Of a stretch of DNA of 8,466 nucleotides, positions 1 to 5,773 are shown piece by piece. The notes under the pieces are model-generated. The model made no database searches. It saw only the letters and a list, made by a program, of their open reading frames with translations, and was not told the origin of the DNA. A program made the translations under genes and the position numbers. Source of the stretch: CAYRPN01 sp964426135 (GTDB taxonomy: Bacteria; Planctomycetota; Phycisphaerae; Phycisphaerales; Phycisphaeraceae); the NCBI GenBank assembly GCA_964426135.1, contig CAYRPN010000189.1:1-8466 (forward strand), read 5' to 3'. How positions within the stretch are numbered: position 1 is the first letter of the stretch; the number at the start of each line of letters is the position of its first letter.

Positions 1-72
1 TCTCTTTTTCTGTGGCGGTTTGGCGATGGACCCACAATAATCCCGGAAGGACCCAAAGATCGAATGGATCCC

Positions 73-164
73 GGTTAGCGGTCGGACCGAATCCGCGAGG
101 CCCACCCGTGTCTTGGATGGCGAAGAAGCAGGTGGCCCTCGCGGACTCGGGCCGACCGCTAACC
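73..164. repeat. Imperfect inverted repeat, 28-bp arms
   Basis: The arm at 73-100 (starting GGTTAGCGGTCGG) is the reverse complement of 137-164 (ending CCGACCGCTAACC) with two mismatches in 28 bp. Weaker pairing continues inward to about 106/131, leaving a loop of roughly 24 bases. The left arm contains its own small palindrome (CGGTCGGACCG). No coding potential or transposase is present. It looks like a REP- or MITE-type intergenic element and could form a long hairpin in RNA or a cruciform in DNA. The structure is seen directly; the element class is inferred. Confidence 0.8.
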
Positions 165-173
165 TGCGGAGTG

Positions 174-311
174 ATACGGATTCCATTTGAATCACGCGCC
201 GACCATCGATTGATGCCACTGGCAGGCTCGGCTGCCAGTGCCCACGCTCAGAGAGCACTGGCAGCCAAGCCTGCCAGTGGCATCGGCGCGAGAATCAAAT
301 GGAATCCGTAT
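174..311. repeat. Nested inverted-repeat element (REPIN-like)
   Basis: The outer arms 174-190 and 295-311 (ATACGGATTCCATTTGA and its complement) are perfect over 17 bp. Inside them a second pair, 212-241 and 255-284, matches over 30 bp with one mismatch around a 13-base loop. Each inner arm is itself a hairpin: CACTGGCAG pairs with CTGCCAGTG at 217-225/232-240, and the same hairpin recurs in the right arm. Two short hairpins in opposite orientation is the architecture of REPINs (paired REP sequences), here framed by an extra terminal inverted repeat. No target-site duplication was identified. Confidence 0.85.
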
Positions 312-392
312 GAATCATGCACGGCTCCTCTCCCTCGAACGCCAAGCCGCCGCTCTGGAGAAACCCCCATCGGCTCCAGGTCAATCTCTCGT

Positions 393-2984
393 ATGTCCGA
401 CTCCGCCTGTCCACCTGAAGTTGAAGTTCCCCGCGTGATCAAGACCAGCCGCGGCGCGGGCTTCACCCTGCTCGCGATCCTGCTGGGCGCAACGGCCGCG
501 CAAGGGGCGAGCGCCGCTGCCCTCGTTGTTTCCCCGGCGGAAATCGCACTGCCCGACCTCTTCGCCAGGCAGCAGGTGCTGGTGGAACACCAGGGCCGCG
601 ACGTCACGCACGAAGCGACCTATCGCGTTGAGCAAAGCGCGATCGCCGGCGTGGACCGCGCCGGCCACGTCGCGCCGCTGGCGACCGGGCAGACGCAGTT
701 GCACATCGAGTTCGCCGGCCAGCGCGCCACCCTCGCCGTGCGCGTCGCCGACGCCGGCCCAAAACCCGTTGACTTCGCCAACCAGATCGTCCCCATCCTC
801 AGCAAGCACGGCTGCAACGCGGGCGGCTGCCACGGCAAGGCGAGTGGGCAGAATGGATTCAGGCTCTCGCTCTTCGGCTTCGATGCGGCCTACGACTACG
901 CCGCGCTGGTGAAAGACAGCCGGGGCCGCCGTATTTTTCCCGCCGCGCCGGAACAAAGCCTGCTGCTTTTGAAAGCGATCAATGCCGTGCCCCACGGCGG
1001 CGGGCAGCGCCTCGATCCGAAGGGCGAGTCGTACCAGCTCATGCGAAGGTGGATCGCCGCCGGCGCGCCGGCTTCGTCGCCTGATGCGCCGCGCGTGGTG
1101 AAGCTGCACGTGACGCCGGCGGAGCCCGGAGGTCGCATCCTTCAGCGCAGCGCCCGGCAACAACTCGCCGTCACCGCCGAATACAGCGACGGCTCGCGCC
1201 GCGACGTCACCCGGCAGTCCGAGTTCGCCAGCAACCTCGATCCCGTCGCCGCTGTGAATGACGACGGCCTCGTCCGCTCCGTCGGCCAGAGCGGCGAAGC
1301 GGCGATCCTCGTGCGTTACATGGGCCGCATCGCCGTGTTCCGCGCCATCGTGCCGCACGGCAAACCGCTGACGGAGATTCCCGGCTTCAAGCCGAACAAC
1401 TACATCGATGAACTCTCGGCGAACAAATGGAAAAAGCTGGGCCTGCTGCCTTCGCCGACCAGCGATGACGCTACATTCCTCCGCCGCGTGACGATCGATC
1501 TGTGCGGCCGGCTGCCCACCGCTGACGAAGCCCGTGCGTTTCTGTCTGACTCCCCTCCCGCCACCGGGGGACAGGGAGGGGCTGGGGGATGGTTGGGCGA
1601 ACTGAAGGAGCGAACGCCCGGTGAAGCAGCAGGCGCGACCCTCCCCCCGCCCCTCCCTCAGAGGGAGGGGAGTCAAGACAAGCGCAGCCGCGCCATCGAC
1701 CGCCTCCTGGAATCGCCCGATTATCCCGCCTATTTCGCGATGCGCTTCGGCGCGATCCTGCGCAACAGCAACCTCGCCGGCGCCGACCAGGCCGCCTACG
1801 CGTTCCATAACTGGATCAAGGACATCATCGCCCGCAACCGGCCTTACGATGAACTCGTGCGCGGCGTCGTCGCGGCCTCCGGCGAATGGCAGGACGCCCC
1901 CGCCATCAACTGGTACTGGCAGACGCGCGACGATCAACTGCACTCGGTCACCGCCGACACGGCGCAGGTGTTCCTGGGCATGCGCCTGCAATGCGCCCGC
2001 TGCCACCACCATCCCTATGAACGCTGGGGCCAGGAGGATTACTACGGCCTCGCCGGGTTCTTCACCCGCCTCGGCCGCAAGAGCTTCGGCGAGCCGCCGC
2101 CCTACTTCGCATCCGCCGTCGTCACCACCAGCGAAAAGAATCCGCTCACCGGCAAAGTGCCCGAGCCGAAATATCTCGACGGCGAGTTCGGCAAGTTCAC
2201 GCCCGAGGACGATCCGCGGCACGGCCTGGTCGACTGGATGGCCCGGCCTGACAACCCCTTCTTCGCCCGCGCCCTGGTCAACCGCTTGTGGGGCCATTTC
2301 TACGGCCGCGGCCTCGTGCATGAAGTCGACGACCTGCGCGAAAGCAACCCGCCGTCGAATCCCGAACTGCTCGACGCGCTCGCGAAAGATTTCATCGCCC
2401 ACAAGTTCGACATGAAGCACATGGTGCGCACGATGGTGAACAGCCGGGTGTATCAGTTGTCGAGCGAACCCATCGAGCAGAACAAGGACGACCGCCAGAA
2501 CTTCGCCCGTTTCTACGCGCGAAGACTGATCGCGGAAGTGTTTCTCGACGCCGTCGATCAGGCCACCGGCGTGAAGACGGAGTTCAACAACCTCAGCAAG
2601 ACCGCCCGCGCCATCGACCTGCCCCACGAAGGCTTCGGCTCCTATTTCCTCGACACCTTCGACCGCCCCAAGCGCGTCTCCGGCTGCGAATGCGAACGCT
2701 CCAGCGGTGCCACGCTCTCGCAGGTGCTGCTGCTGGCGAACTCGGATGAGATCGAGAACAAACTGAGCAACGGCAAGGGCCGCGTGGCGACTCTCTTCAA
2801 CGCGAAGAAGCCGGTGGCGGAGATCGTGGAAGATTTTTACTTGAGCACGCTCGGCCGCAAACCGTCACAGGCGGAGGCGCAGACGAACCTGTCGTATTTG
2901 GAGACACAGCAAGACAAGCAGAAGGCGCTGGAGGATGTGATGTGGACGCTGTTGAATACAAAAGAGTTCATGTTCAATCATTGA
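393..2984 (+). CDS. Secreted DUF1549/DUF1553 protein with Ig-like and cytochrome-like segments
   Basis: This encodes 863 residues from ATG 393; GTG 435 (849 residues) would place the signal peptide at the very N-terminus and is almost as likely. Residues 15-42 hold a hydrophobic export signal (TLLAILLGATAAQGASA). An Ig-like BIG2-type region follows (about 45-120), then a cytochrome-like segment with C141, C146 and H147 (CNAGGCH). A second BIG2-type region is at about 236-320, DUF1549 (PSCyt2) at about 337-600 with a CARCH haem-type motif at C534/C537/H538, and DUF1553 (PSD1) from about 609 to the end, including a CEC pair at C765/C767. Proteins of this type are abundant in Planctomycetota and commonly sit near DUF1501 genes, as here; their role is unknown and haem binding is only suggested. 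Residues 386-428 are encoded by an inserted palindromic repeat between conserved DUF1549 segments. No clear promoter or strong ribosome-binding site is seen. Confidence 0.9.
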   Translation: MSDSACPPEVEVPRVIKTSRGAGFTLLAILLGATAAQGASAAALVVSPAEIALPDLFARQQVLVEHQGRDVTHEATYRVEQSAIAGVDRAGHVAPLATGQTQLHIEFAGQRATLAVRVADAGPKPVDFANQIVPILSKHGCNAGGCHGKASGQNGFRLSLFGFDAAYDYAALVKDSRGRRIFPAAPEQSLLLLKAINAVPHGGGQRLDPKGESYQLMRRWIAAGAPASSPDAPRVVKLHVTPAEPGGRILQRSARQQLAVTAEYSDGSRRDVTRQSEFASNLDPVAAVNDDGLVRSVGQSGEAAILVRYMGRIAVFRAIVPHGKPLTEIPGFKPNNYIDELSANKWKKLGLLPSPTSDDATFLRRVTIDLCGRLPTADEARAFLSDSPPATGGQGGAGGWLGELKERTPGEAAGATLPPPLPQREGSQDKRSRAIDRLLESPDYPAYFAMRFGAILRNSNLAGADQAAYAFHNWIKDIIARNRPYDELVRGVVAASGEWQDAPAINWYWQTRDDQLHSVTADTAQVFLGMRLQCARCHHHPYERWGQEDYYGLAGFFTRLGRKSFGEPPPYFASAVVTTSEKNPLTGKVPEPKYLDGEFGKFTPEDDPRHGLVDWMARPDNPFFARALVNRLWGHFYGRGLVHEVDDLRESNPPSNPELLDALAKDFIAHKFDMKHMVRTMVNSRVYQLSSEPIEQNKDDRQNFARFYARRLIAEVFLDAVDQATGVKTEFNNLSKTARAIDLPHEGFGSYFLDTFDRPKRVSGCECERSSGATLSQVLLLANSDEIENKLSNGKGRVATLFNAKKPVAEIVEDFYLSTLGRKPSQAEAQTNLSYLETQQDKQKALEDVMWTLLNTKEFMFNH
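1547..1675. repeat. In-frame palindromic repeat insertion inside the DUF1549 gene
   Basis: The terminal 13 bp are perfect inverted repeats (TGACTCCCCTCCC at 1547-1559, its complement at 1663-1675). Each end also forms a hairpin: CCCCTCCC/GGGAGGGG at 1552-1559/1574-1581, and the same stem at 1650-1657/1663-1670 around a 5-base loop. This paired-hairpin layout matches a REPIN. The element is 129 bp, exactly 43 codons, so the host frame is kept; it encodes Gly/Pro/Glu-rich residues 386-428. The flanking protein reads as a continuous DUF1549 region (LPTADEARAFL, then KRSRAIDRLLESPDY) if the element is removed. Confidence 0.85.
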
Positions 2985-3011
2985 CGATCGACAATCAAAA
3001 AGGGCGACATC

Positions 3012-3416
3012 ATGATCGGCGACTGGATGGGCAGCATTTACGGAATGAGTGGGAAGCGGAGCGATTATCACTTGTTTGTAGATCACAATGGTCGATACGA
3101 GCGCGTCATCCGCGCGGAGGAGGGCGTTGAGCACCGAGATGCTGGACACTGGGAATATGACAAATCGCAGCGCGTCGTCCGATTCGTGCCGGAGCAACCC
3201 AATCCCTCCGGGGAGCCGACATCGAGCTGGCAGGTGTTGTCGGTCACAACATGCGAAGACTCAAACGTGTTGCTGGTTCTGCGAGAGATCATTCTTGCGA
3301 GCCGGAATTTGCCGATCCTTTTCTACCGGGTGCATAACAGCAATCGCGGTTATGGCAGCAACTGGCAGGCGAGGCTTGAGCAATCGCAAGCTTCCAGGAA
3401 TCTGGAGAATGCTTGA
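3012..3416 (+). CDS. Hypothetical small protein, 134 residues
   Basis: I do not recognise this family. The gene starts 27 bp after the DUF1549/DUF1553 stop codon with an AAAAAGGG stretch about 9 bases before the ATG, so it could be co-transcribed. The product has no signal peptide or membrane segment. Its N-terminal half (IGDWMGSIYGMSGKRSDYHL, then DHNGRYER and GHWEYDKSQRVVRFVPE) alternates short hydrophobic and polar strands with G-x-W and D-x-x-G-x-Y-like turns. That is reminiscent of small lipocalin-like or other beta-barrel proteins, but this is only a resemblance. Base composition is visibly less GC-rich than its neighbours, which may indicate separate acquisition. A palindromic repeat begins 14 bp after its stop codon. 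Confidence 0.65.
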   Translation: MIGDWMGSIYGMSGKRSDYHLFVDHNGRYERVIRAEEGVEHRDAGHWEYDKSQRVVRFVPEQPNPSGEPTSSWQVLSVTTCEDSNVLLVLREIILASRNLPILFYRVHNSNRGYGSNWQARLEQSQASRNLENA

Positions 3417-3430
3417 AGTGTGCTCGCATC

Positions 3431-3681
3431 GCCCCAAAGGGGCGCAAGGATGTAGCCACGGGTGGAGCGACGCTGCTTTGAGCGTCGCGGAACCCGTGGA
3501 AAGTGTTCAGTAGCTTTTTCTGCCCCGGAGGGGCAGCAGCGAGCGCACACGCGCGAGTCGGCCGCGCTGCCGCCCCTGCCGGGGCGAAAAAGGACACAAC
3601 AACGCTTTCCACGGGTTGCGCTTCGCCGCCTGTCGGCGGCTTTGCTCCACCCGTGGCTACATCCTTTCGCCCCTCCGGGGC
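3431..3681. repeat. Long composite inverted repeat, about 251 bp
   Basis: The outer arms 3431-3468 and 3644-3681 are complementary over 38 bp with three mismatches; they include GTAGCCACGGGTGGAGC and its complement. A second pair lies inside, 3491-3507 with 3601-3617 (AACCCGTGGAAAGTGTT, one mismatch). A third, imperfect pair is 3513-3540 with 3568-3595, containing CTTTTTC/GAAAAAG and GCCCCGG/CCGGGGC. Smaller hairpins stud each arm, for example GACGCT/AGCGTC near 3469-3486 and GCCCC/GGGGC at the ends. Nearly the whole length can fold as one long stem. No protein is encoded. I infer a non-autonomous repeat element; a structured RNA is an alternative. Confidence 0.85.
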
Positions 3682-3750
3682 GATCAGAAGCGGCAACTCT
3701 CCGGGGAGATCAGAAGCAGCAGTTCTCCGGGGCGATCAAAAGCAGCAGTT
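3673..3750. repeat. Three tandem 26-bp repeats
   Basis: Units at 3673-3698, 3699-3724 and 3725-3750 share CTCCGGGG, then (C/A)GATCA, (G/A)AAGC, (G/A)GCA and a final (A/G)(C/T)T. A degenerate fourth unit starts at 3751 (CTTCGTCGG). The first 9 bases of unit 1 are the right terminus of the 3431-3681 inverted repeat, so the array looks like local duplication from that end. The spacing is exactly head-to-tail, with no spacers, so it is not a CRISPR array. Confidence 0.85.
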
Positions 3751-3811
3751 CTTCGTCGGCCGTAACCAACCCCATCGATAGGTCAATGATCGGTATGGAT
3801 ATCCTCGGCCT

Positions 3812-3827
3812 GCCCGGCGGGCCGGGC
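3812..3827 (+). terminator. Possible weak hairpin terminator
   Basis: GCCCGG pairs with CCGGGC around a 4-base loop and is followed by TGTTCTTT. It could end transcripts arriving from the upstream genes, but the T-run is poor and the position, about 400 bp beyond the last stop codon, fits equally well with yet another palindromic repeat. Confidence 0.25.
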
Positions 3828-3991
3828 TGTTCTTTGGCAATTCGGCAGGTCGATGTTTCCGGGGAAGGAGCGGCCAGCCAAAGTGGCCGGAAAGTGTCCT
3901 ACCTTTTTGGCAGTCACGGCGCAGAGTCTTGTGGGACAGGGAGTTAGGTGCAAAATGGAGGGGGTGGGGGTCTGTGGCCGGCCACTTTCAT

Positions 3992-4096
3992 CTGTGAGAC
4001 CGGTCGGATGTAGGGTGGGCATCGCCCACCACGATGGCCCTTGTGCGTCATTCGCGGTGGGCGGTGCCCACCCTGCGGGAACCGACCGCCTCACAG
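3992..4096. repeat. Inverted-repeat element, 105 bp
   Basis: The inner arms 4010-4030 and 4056-4076 (GTAGGGTGGGCATCGCCCACC against its near-complement) pair over 21 bp with two mismatches. The outer arms 3992-4007 and 4081-4096 (CTGTGAG..CGGTCGG with CCGACCG..CTCACAG) add a second paired layer. Each inner arm carries its own small hairpin, GGTGGGC/GCCCACC, again giving two hairpins in inverted orientation. It ends 62 bp before the DUF1501 start codon and could affect that gene's leader RNA. Confidence 0.85.
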
Positions 4097-4146
4097 GTAA
4101 CTTCGGGGCCTTTGATCGCAATTCATCGTGACCGCACGCACTCGCC

Positions 4147-4150
4147 GAGG
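4147..4150 (+). promoter_or_regulatory. Ribosome-binding site of the DUF1501 gene
   Basis: GAGG lies 8 bases before ATG 4159 and supports that start, which also gives a complete twin-arginine signal at the right distance from the N-terminus. Confidence 0.6.
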
Positions 4151-4158
4151 ATGTTTTC

Positions 4159-5496
4159 ATGCTTGAACTGACTGGCCAACCGCATCGCACCTGTGAGGGC
4201 GTATCCCGCCGGAGCCTGCTGCGCATCGGGGCGCTGGGCGTGGGCGGGCTGACGCTGCCGGGGTTGCTTCGCATGCAGTCGCAGGCGAAGGCGGCGGGGT
4301 TGGCCGGGGGACCCGTGCGGAAGAAGTCGGTCATCCTGGTCTGGCTGGCGGGTGGGCCGAGTCACATTGACATGTACGACATGAAGCCGGGCGCGCCGAG
4401 CGAGTACGCCGGCGAGTTCAGGCCGATCCGCACCAATGTGAAGGGCATCGAGATCAGCGAGCACCTGCCCATGCAGGCGAAGATGATGGACAAGTTCGCC
4501 ATCGTCCGCTCCGCCACGCACACCAACGCGGGCCACGGCATGGGCTCGCAGTGGATGTCCACCGGCTGGCAGCCGACGATCGAAGTGAATGACAATATTT
4601 ATCCTTCGATCGGCTCGATCGTCTCCAGGATGCGCGGCCCCAATGAGGCCGGCGTGCCCGCGTATGTGAACGTGCCCCGGCAACTGAGCTTCGGCAAGGC
4701 GGCGTACCTCGGTGCGTCGTACAACCCCTTCTCCCCCGACAGCGATCCGAACAGCGACAGTTACCAGGTGCGAAACCTGAAGCTGCCCGGCCGCGTCGAT
4801 GCGGCAAGGCTGGATCGCCGGCGCGGACTATTGGGCCAGCTCGATCAGATGCGCCGCGACATCGACCTGAAGGGCGATGTGGAAGGCCTCGACACGTTCT
4901 ACAAAGACGCGCTGCAGATGGTGACCAGCAGCAAAGCGGTGCAGGCGTTCGACATCAAGGCGGAGTCTGCGGAGACGCGCGAGAAATACGGCCGCAACGA
5001 CCTGGGCCAGTCGTGTCTCCTGGCGCGGCGGCTGGTGGAGTCGGGCGTGACGTTCGTGGCGGTGCAGGCGGGCGGCGGCTGGGACACGCATGGCGACAAC
5101 TTCAAGCAACTGAAGGACAACCTGCTGCCCAAGTACGATCGGGCGGTGGCAGCGCTGGTGCAGGATCTTTACGACCGCGGGTTGCAGAACGATGTGCTGG
5201 TGATGTCCTTCGGCGAGTTCGGGCGCACGCCGCGGATCAACAGCGGCGCGGGCCGGGATCACTGGCCGGGCGCGATGAGCATTCTGTACGCTGGCGGCGG
5301 GCTGAAGATGGGACAGGTGATCGGCTCGACCGACGCGCGGGCCGAGTATCCGGTGAGCAAGGCCTACACGCCGGGCGCGGTGCTGGCGACGATGTATCAC
5401 GTGCTGGGCATCGATCACAAGCACGTGTTCCACGACCACGCGAAGCGGCCGATGCCGATCTTGAATGAGGGCGAGCCGATCGGGGAGTTGGTGTGA
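4159..5496 (+). CDS. Tat-exported DUF1501 family protein
   Basis: This is a 445-residue protein, the usual length for the family. The N-terminus has a twin-arginine signal (SRRSLLRIGALGVGG, R17-R18) and a hydrophobic run to about residue 38, so it is probably exported already folded. Family hallmarks visible in order are WLAGGPSHIDMYD (62-74), IVRSATHTNAGHGMGSQWMSTG (115-136, with H121 and H126), GGGWDTHGDN (305-314), MSFGEFGRTPRIN (349-361) and GRDHWPGAMSI (365-375). DUF1501 proteins are related to the alkaline-phosphatase/sulfatase fold, and the conserved Asp/His residues would suit metal-dependent hydrolysis, but no substrate is known. It is normally found with DUF1549/DUF1553 genes; here they are separated by 1.17 kb holding an orphan gene and repeats. 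It ends convergently with the antitoxin gene, 37 bp apart. Confidence 0.92.
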   Translation: MLELTGQPHRTCEGVSRRSLLRIGALGVGGLTLPGLLRMQSQAKAAGLAGGPVRKKSVILVWLAGGPSHIDMYDMKPGAPSEYAGEFRPIRTNVKGIEISEHLPMQAKMMDKFAIVRSATHTNAGHGMGSQWMSTGWQPTIEVNDNIYPSIGSIVSRMRGPNEAGVPAYVNVPRQLSFGKAAYLGASYNPFSPDSDPNSDSYQVRNLKLPGRVDAARLDRRRGLLGQLDQMRRDIDLKGDVEGLDTFYKDALQMVTSSKAVQAFDIKAESAETREKYGRNDLGQSCLLARRLVESGVTFVAVQAGGGWDTHGDNFKQLKDNLLPKYDRAVAALVQDLYDRGLQNDVLVMSFGEFGRTPRINSGAGRDHWPGAMSILYAGGGLKMGQVIGSTDARAEYPVSKAYTPGAVLATMYHVLGIDHKHVFHDHAKRPMPILNEGEPIGELV

Positions 5497-5533
5497 TCTG
5501 CCGGTGATTCTGGTTATCGCTTTCCGTATCGGG

Positions 5534-5773
5534 TCATGGCAATTCATCCTGCGGGCGCGGCGGGCGCGACTTGACCTTGGCCAGGACGCGATTGAACTGC
5601 TTCCGACTGCCGCGCTTGGCTCGTGCCTGAATGTACTCTTCGGCGTGAAGCGCGGAGAGCTTTTCGGCGACCGCTGTGGCGATCAACTGATTGATCGACA
5701 CCTGTTCGAGCCGTGCCAGTTCCCGAACGCGGCGATGCAGACTTTCTGGAATGCGAAGGCTGATGGTGCTCAT
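5534..5773 (-). CDS. Ribbon-helix-helix antitoxin (HicB/Arc-like)
   Basis: The product has 79 residues from the ATG at 5773. The frame is open further upstream, but that portion lies over the toxin gene, and the chosen start puts the DNA-binding strand at residues 3-8 as expected. TISLRIP forms the beta strand, 9-22 the first helix, SINQ the turn and 26-39 the second helix, a textbook ribbon-helix-helix fold. The tail (ARAKRGSRKQFNRVLAKV) is basic and then Pro-rich, and would be the part that contacts the toxin. It is the second gene of the pair and shares an ATGA overlap (5770-5773) with the toxin, implying translational coupling. It probably represses its own promoter at 6195-6226. Similar short proteins are found beside PIN-family toxins of the COG1569 type. 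Confidence 0.88.
   Translation of the reverse strand: MSTISLRIPESLHRRVRELARLEQVSINQLIATAVAEKLSALHAEEYIQARAKRGSRKQFNRVLAKVKSRPPRPQDELP

Larger units (their letters stand above)
1..392. other. Non-coding leader region filled by two inverted-repeat elements
   Basis: No convincing gene lies here. A frame open from position 12 continues into the DUF1549/DUF1553 gene, but its first 127 codons are translated from two palindromic elements (73-164 and 174-311) and have no protein-like character. A signal peptide only appears after position 435, so this stretch is best read as intergenic. Bases 1-72 and 312-392 show no recognisable promoter, RNA or terminator that I can defend. Confidence 0.75.
3417..4158. 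other. 742-bp non-coding stretch packed with palindromic repeats
   Basis: Open frames across this stretch run through inverted repeats and have no ribosome-binding site or family signature, so I call none. It contains a long inverted repeat (3431-3681), three 26-bp tandem units (3673-3750), a short GC hairpin (3812-3827, GCCCGG/CCGGGC) followed by a T-containing run, a distant 11-bp inverted repeat (3880-3890 with 3978-3988), and a 105-bp inverted repeat (3992-4096). Only the last 50 or so bases look like an ordinary gene leader, with a GAGG site before the DUF1501 start. Confidence 0.75.

Noticed and set aside
1547..1675. Interpretation of the insertion as an intein or frameshift
   Set aside because: Forty-three residues are far too few for an intein, no splicing residues are present, and the frame is unbroken on both sides.
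1621..2415. Second + strand frame of 264 codons inside the DUF1549 gene
   Set aside because: It is Ser/Thr/Arg/Pro-rich shadow translation in an alternative frame and begins inside the palindromic insertion.
381..2627. Long minus-strand open frame (748 codons) opposite the DUF1549/DUF1553 gene
   Set aside because: It is antisense to a well-supported gene, has Arg/Val/Ala/His-rich low-information content and no family motif; such frames are common opposite GC-rich coding DNA.
3673..3750. Possible CRISPR array
   Set aside because: The units are contiguous 26-mers without unique spacers and no cas genes are present.
3462..3947. Open frames on both strands across the repeat region 3289-4131
   Set aside because: They run straight through inverted and tandem repeats; their lengths come from GC-rich repeats lacking stop codons, and no plausible start signal or homology is visible.
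3943..3970. G-rich run before 3970 as a G-quadruplex
   Set aside because: Only two long G-runs are adjacent (GGGGG T GGGGG); the other runs are more than seven bases away, so the standard motif is not met.
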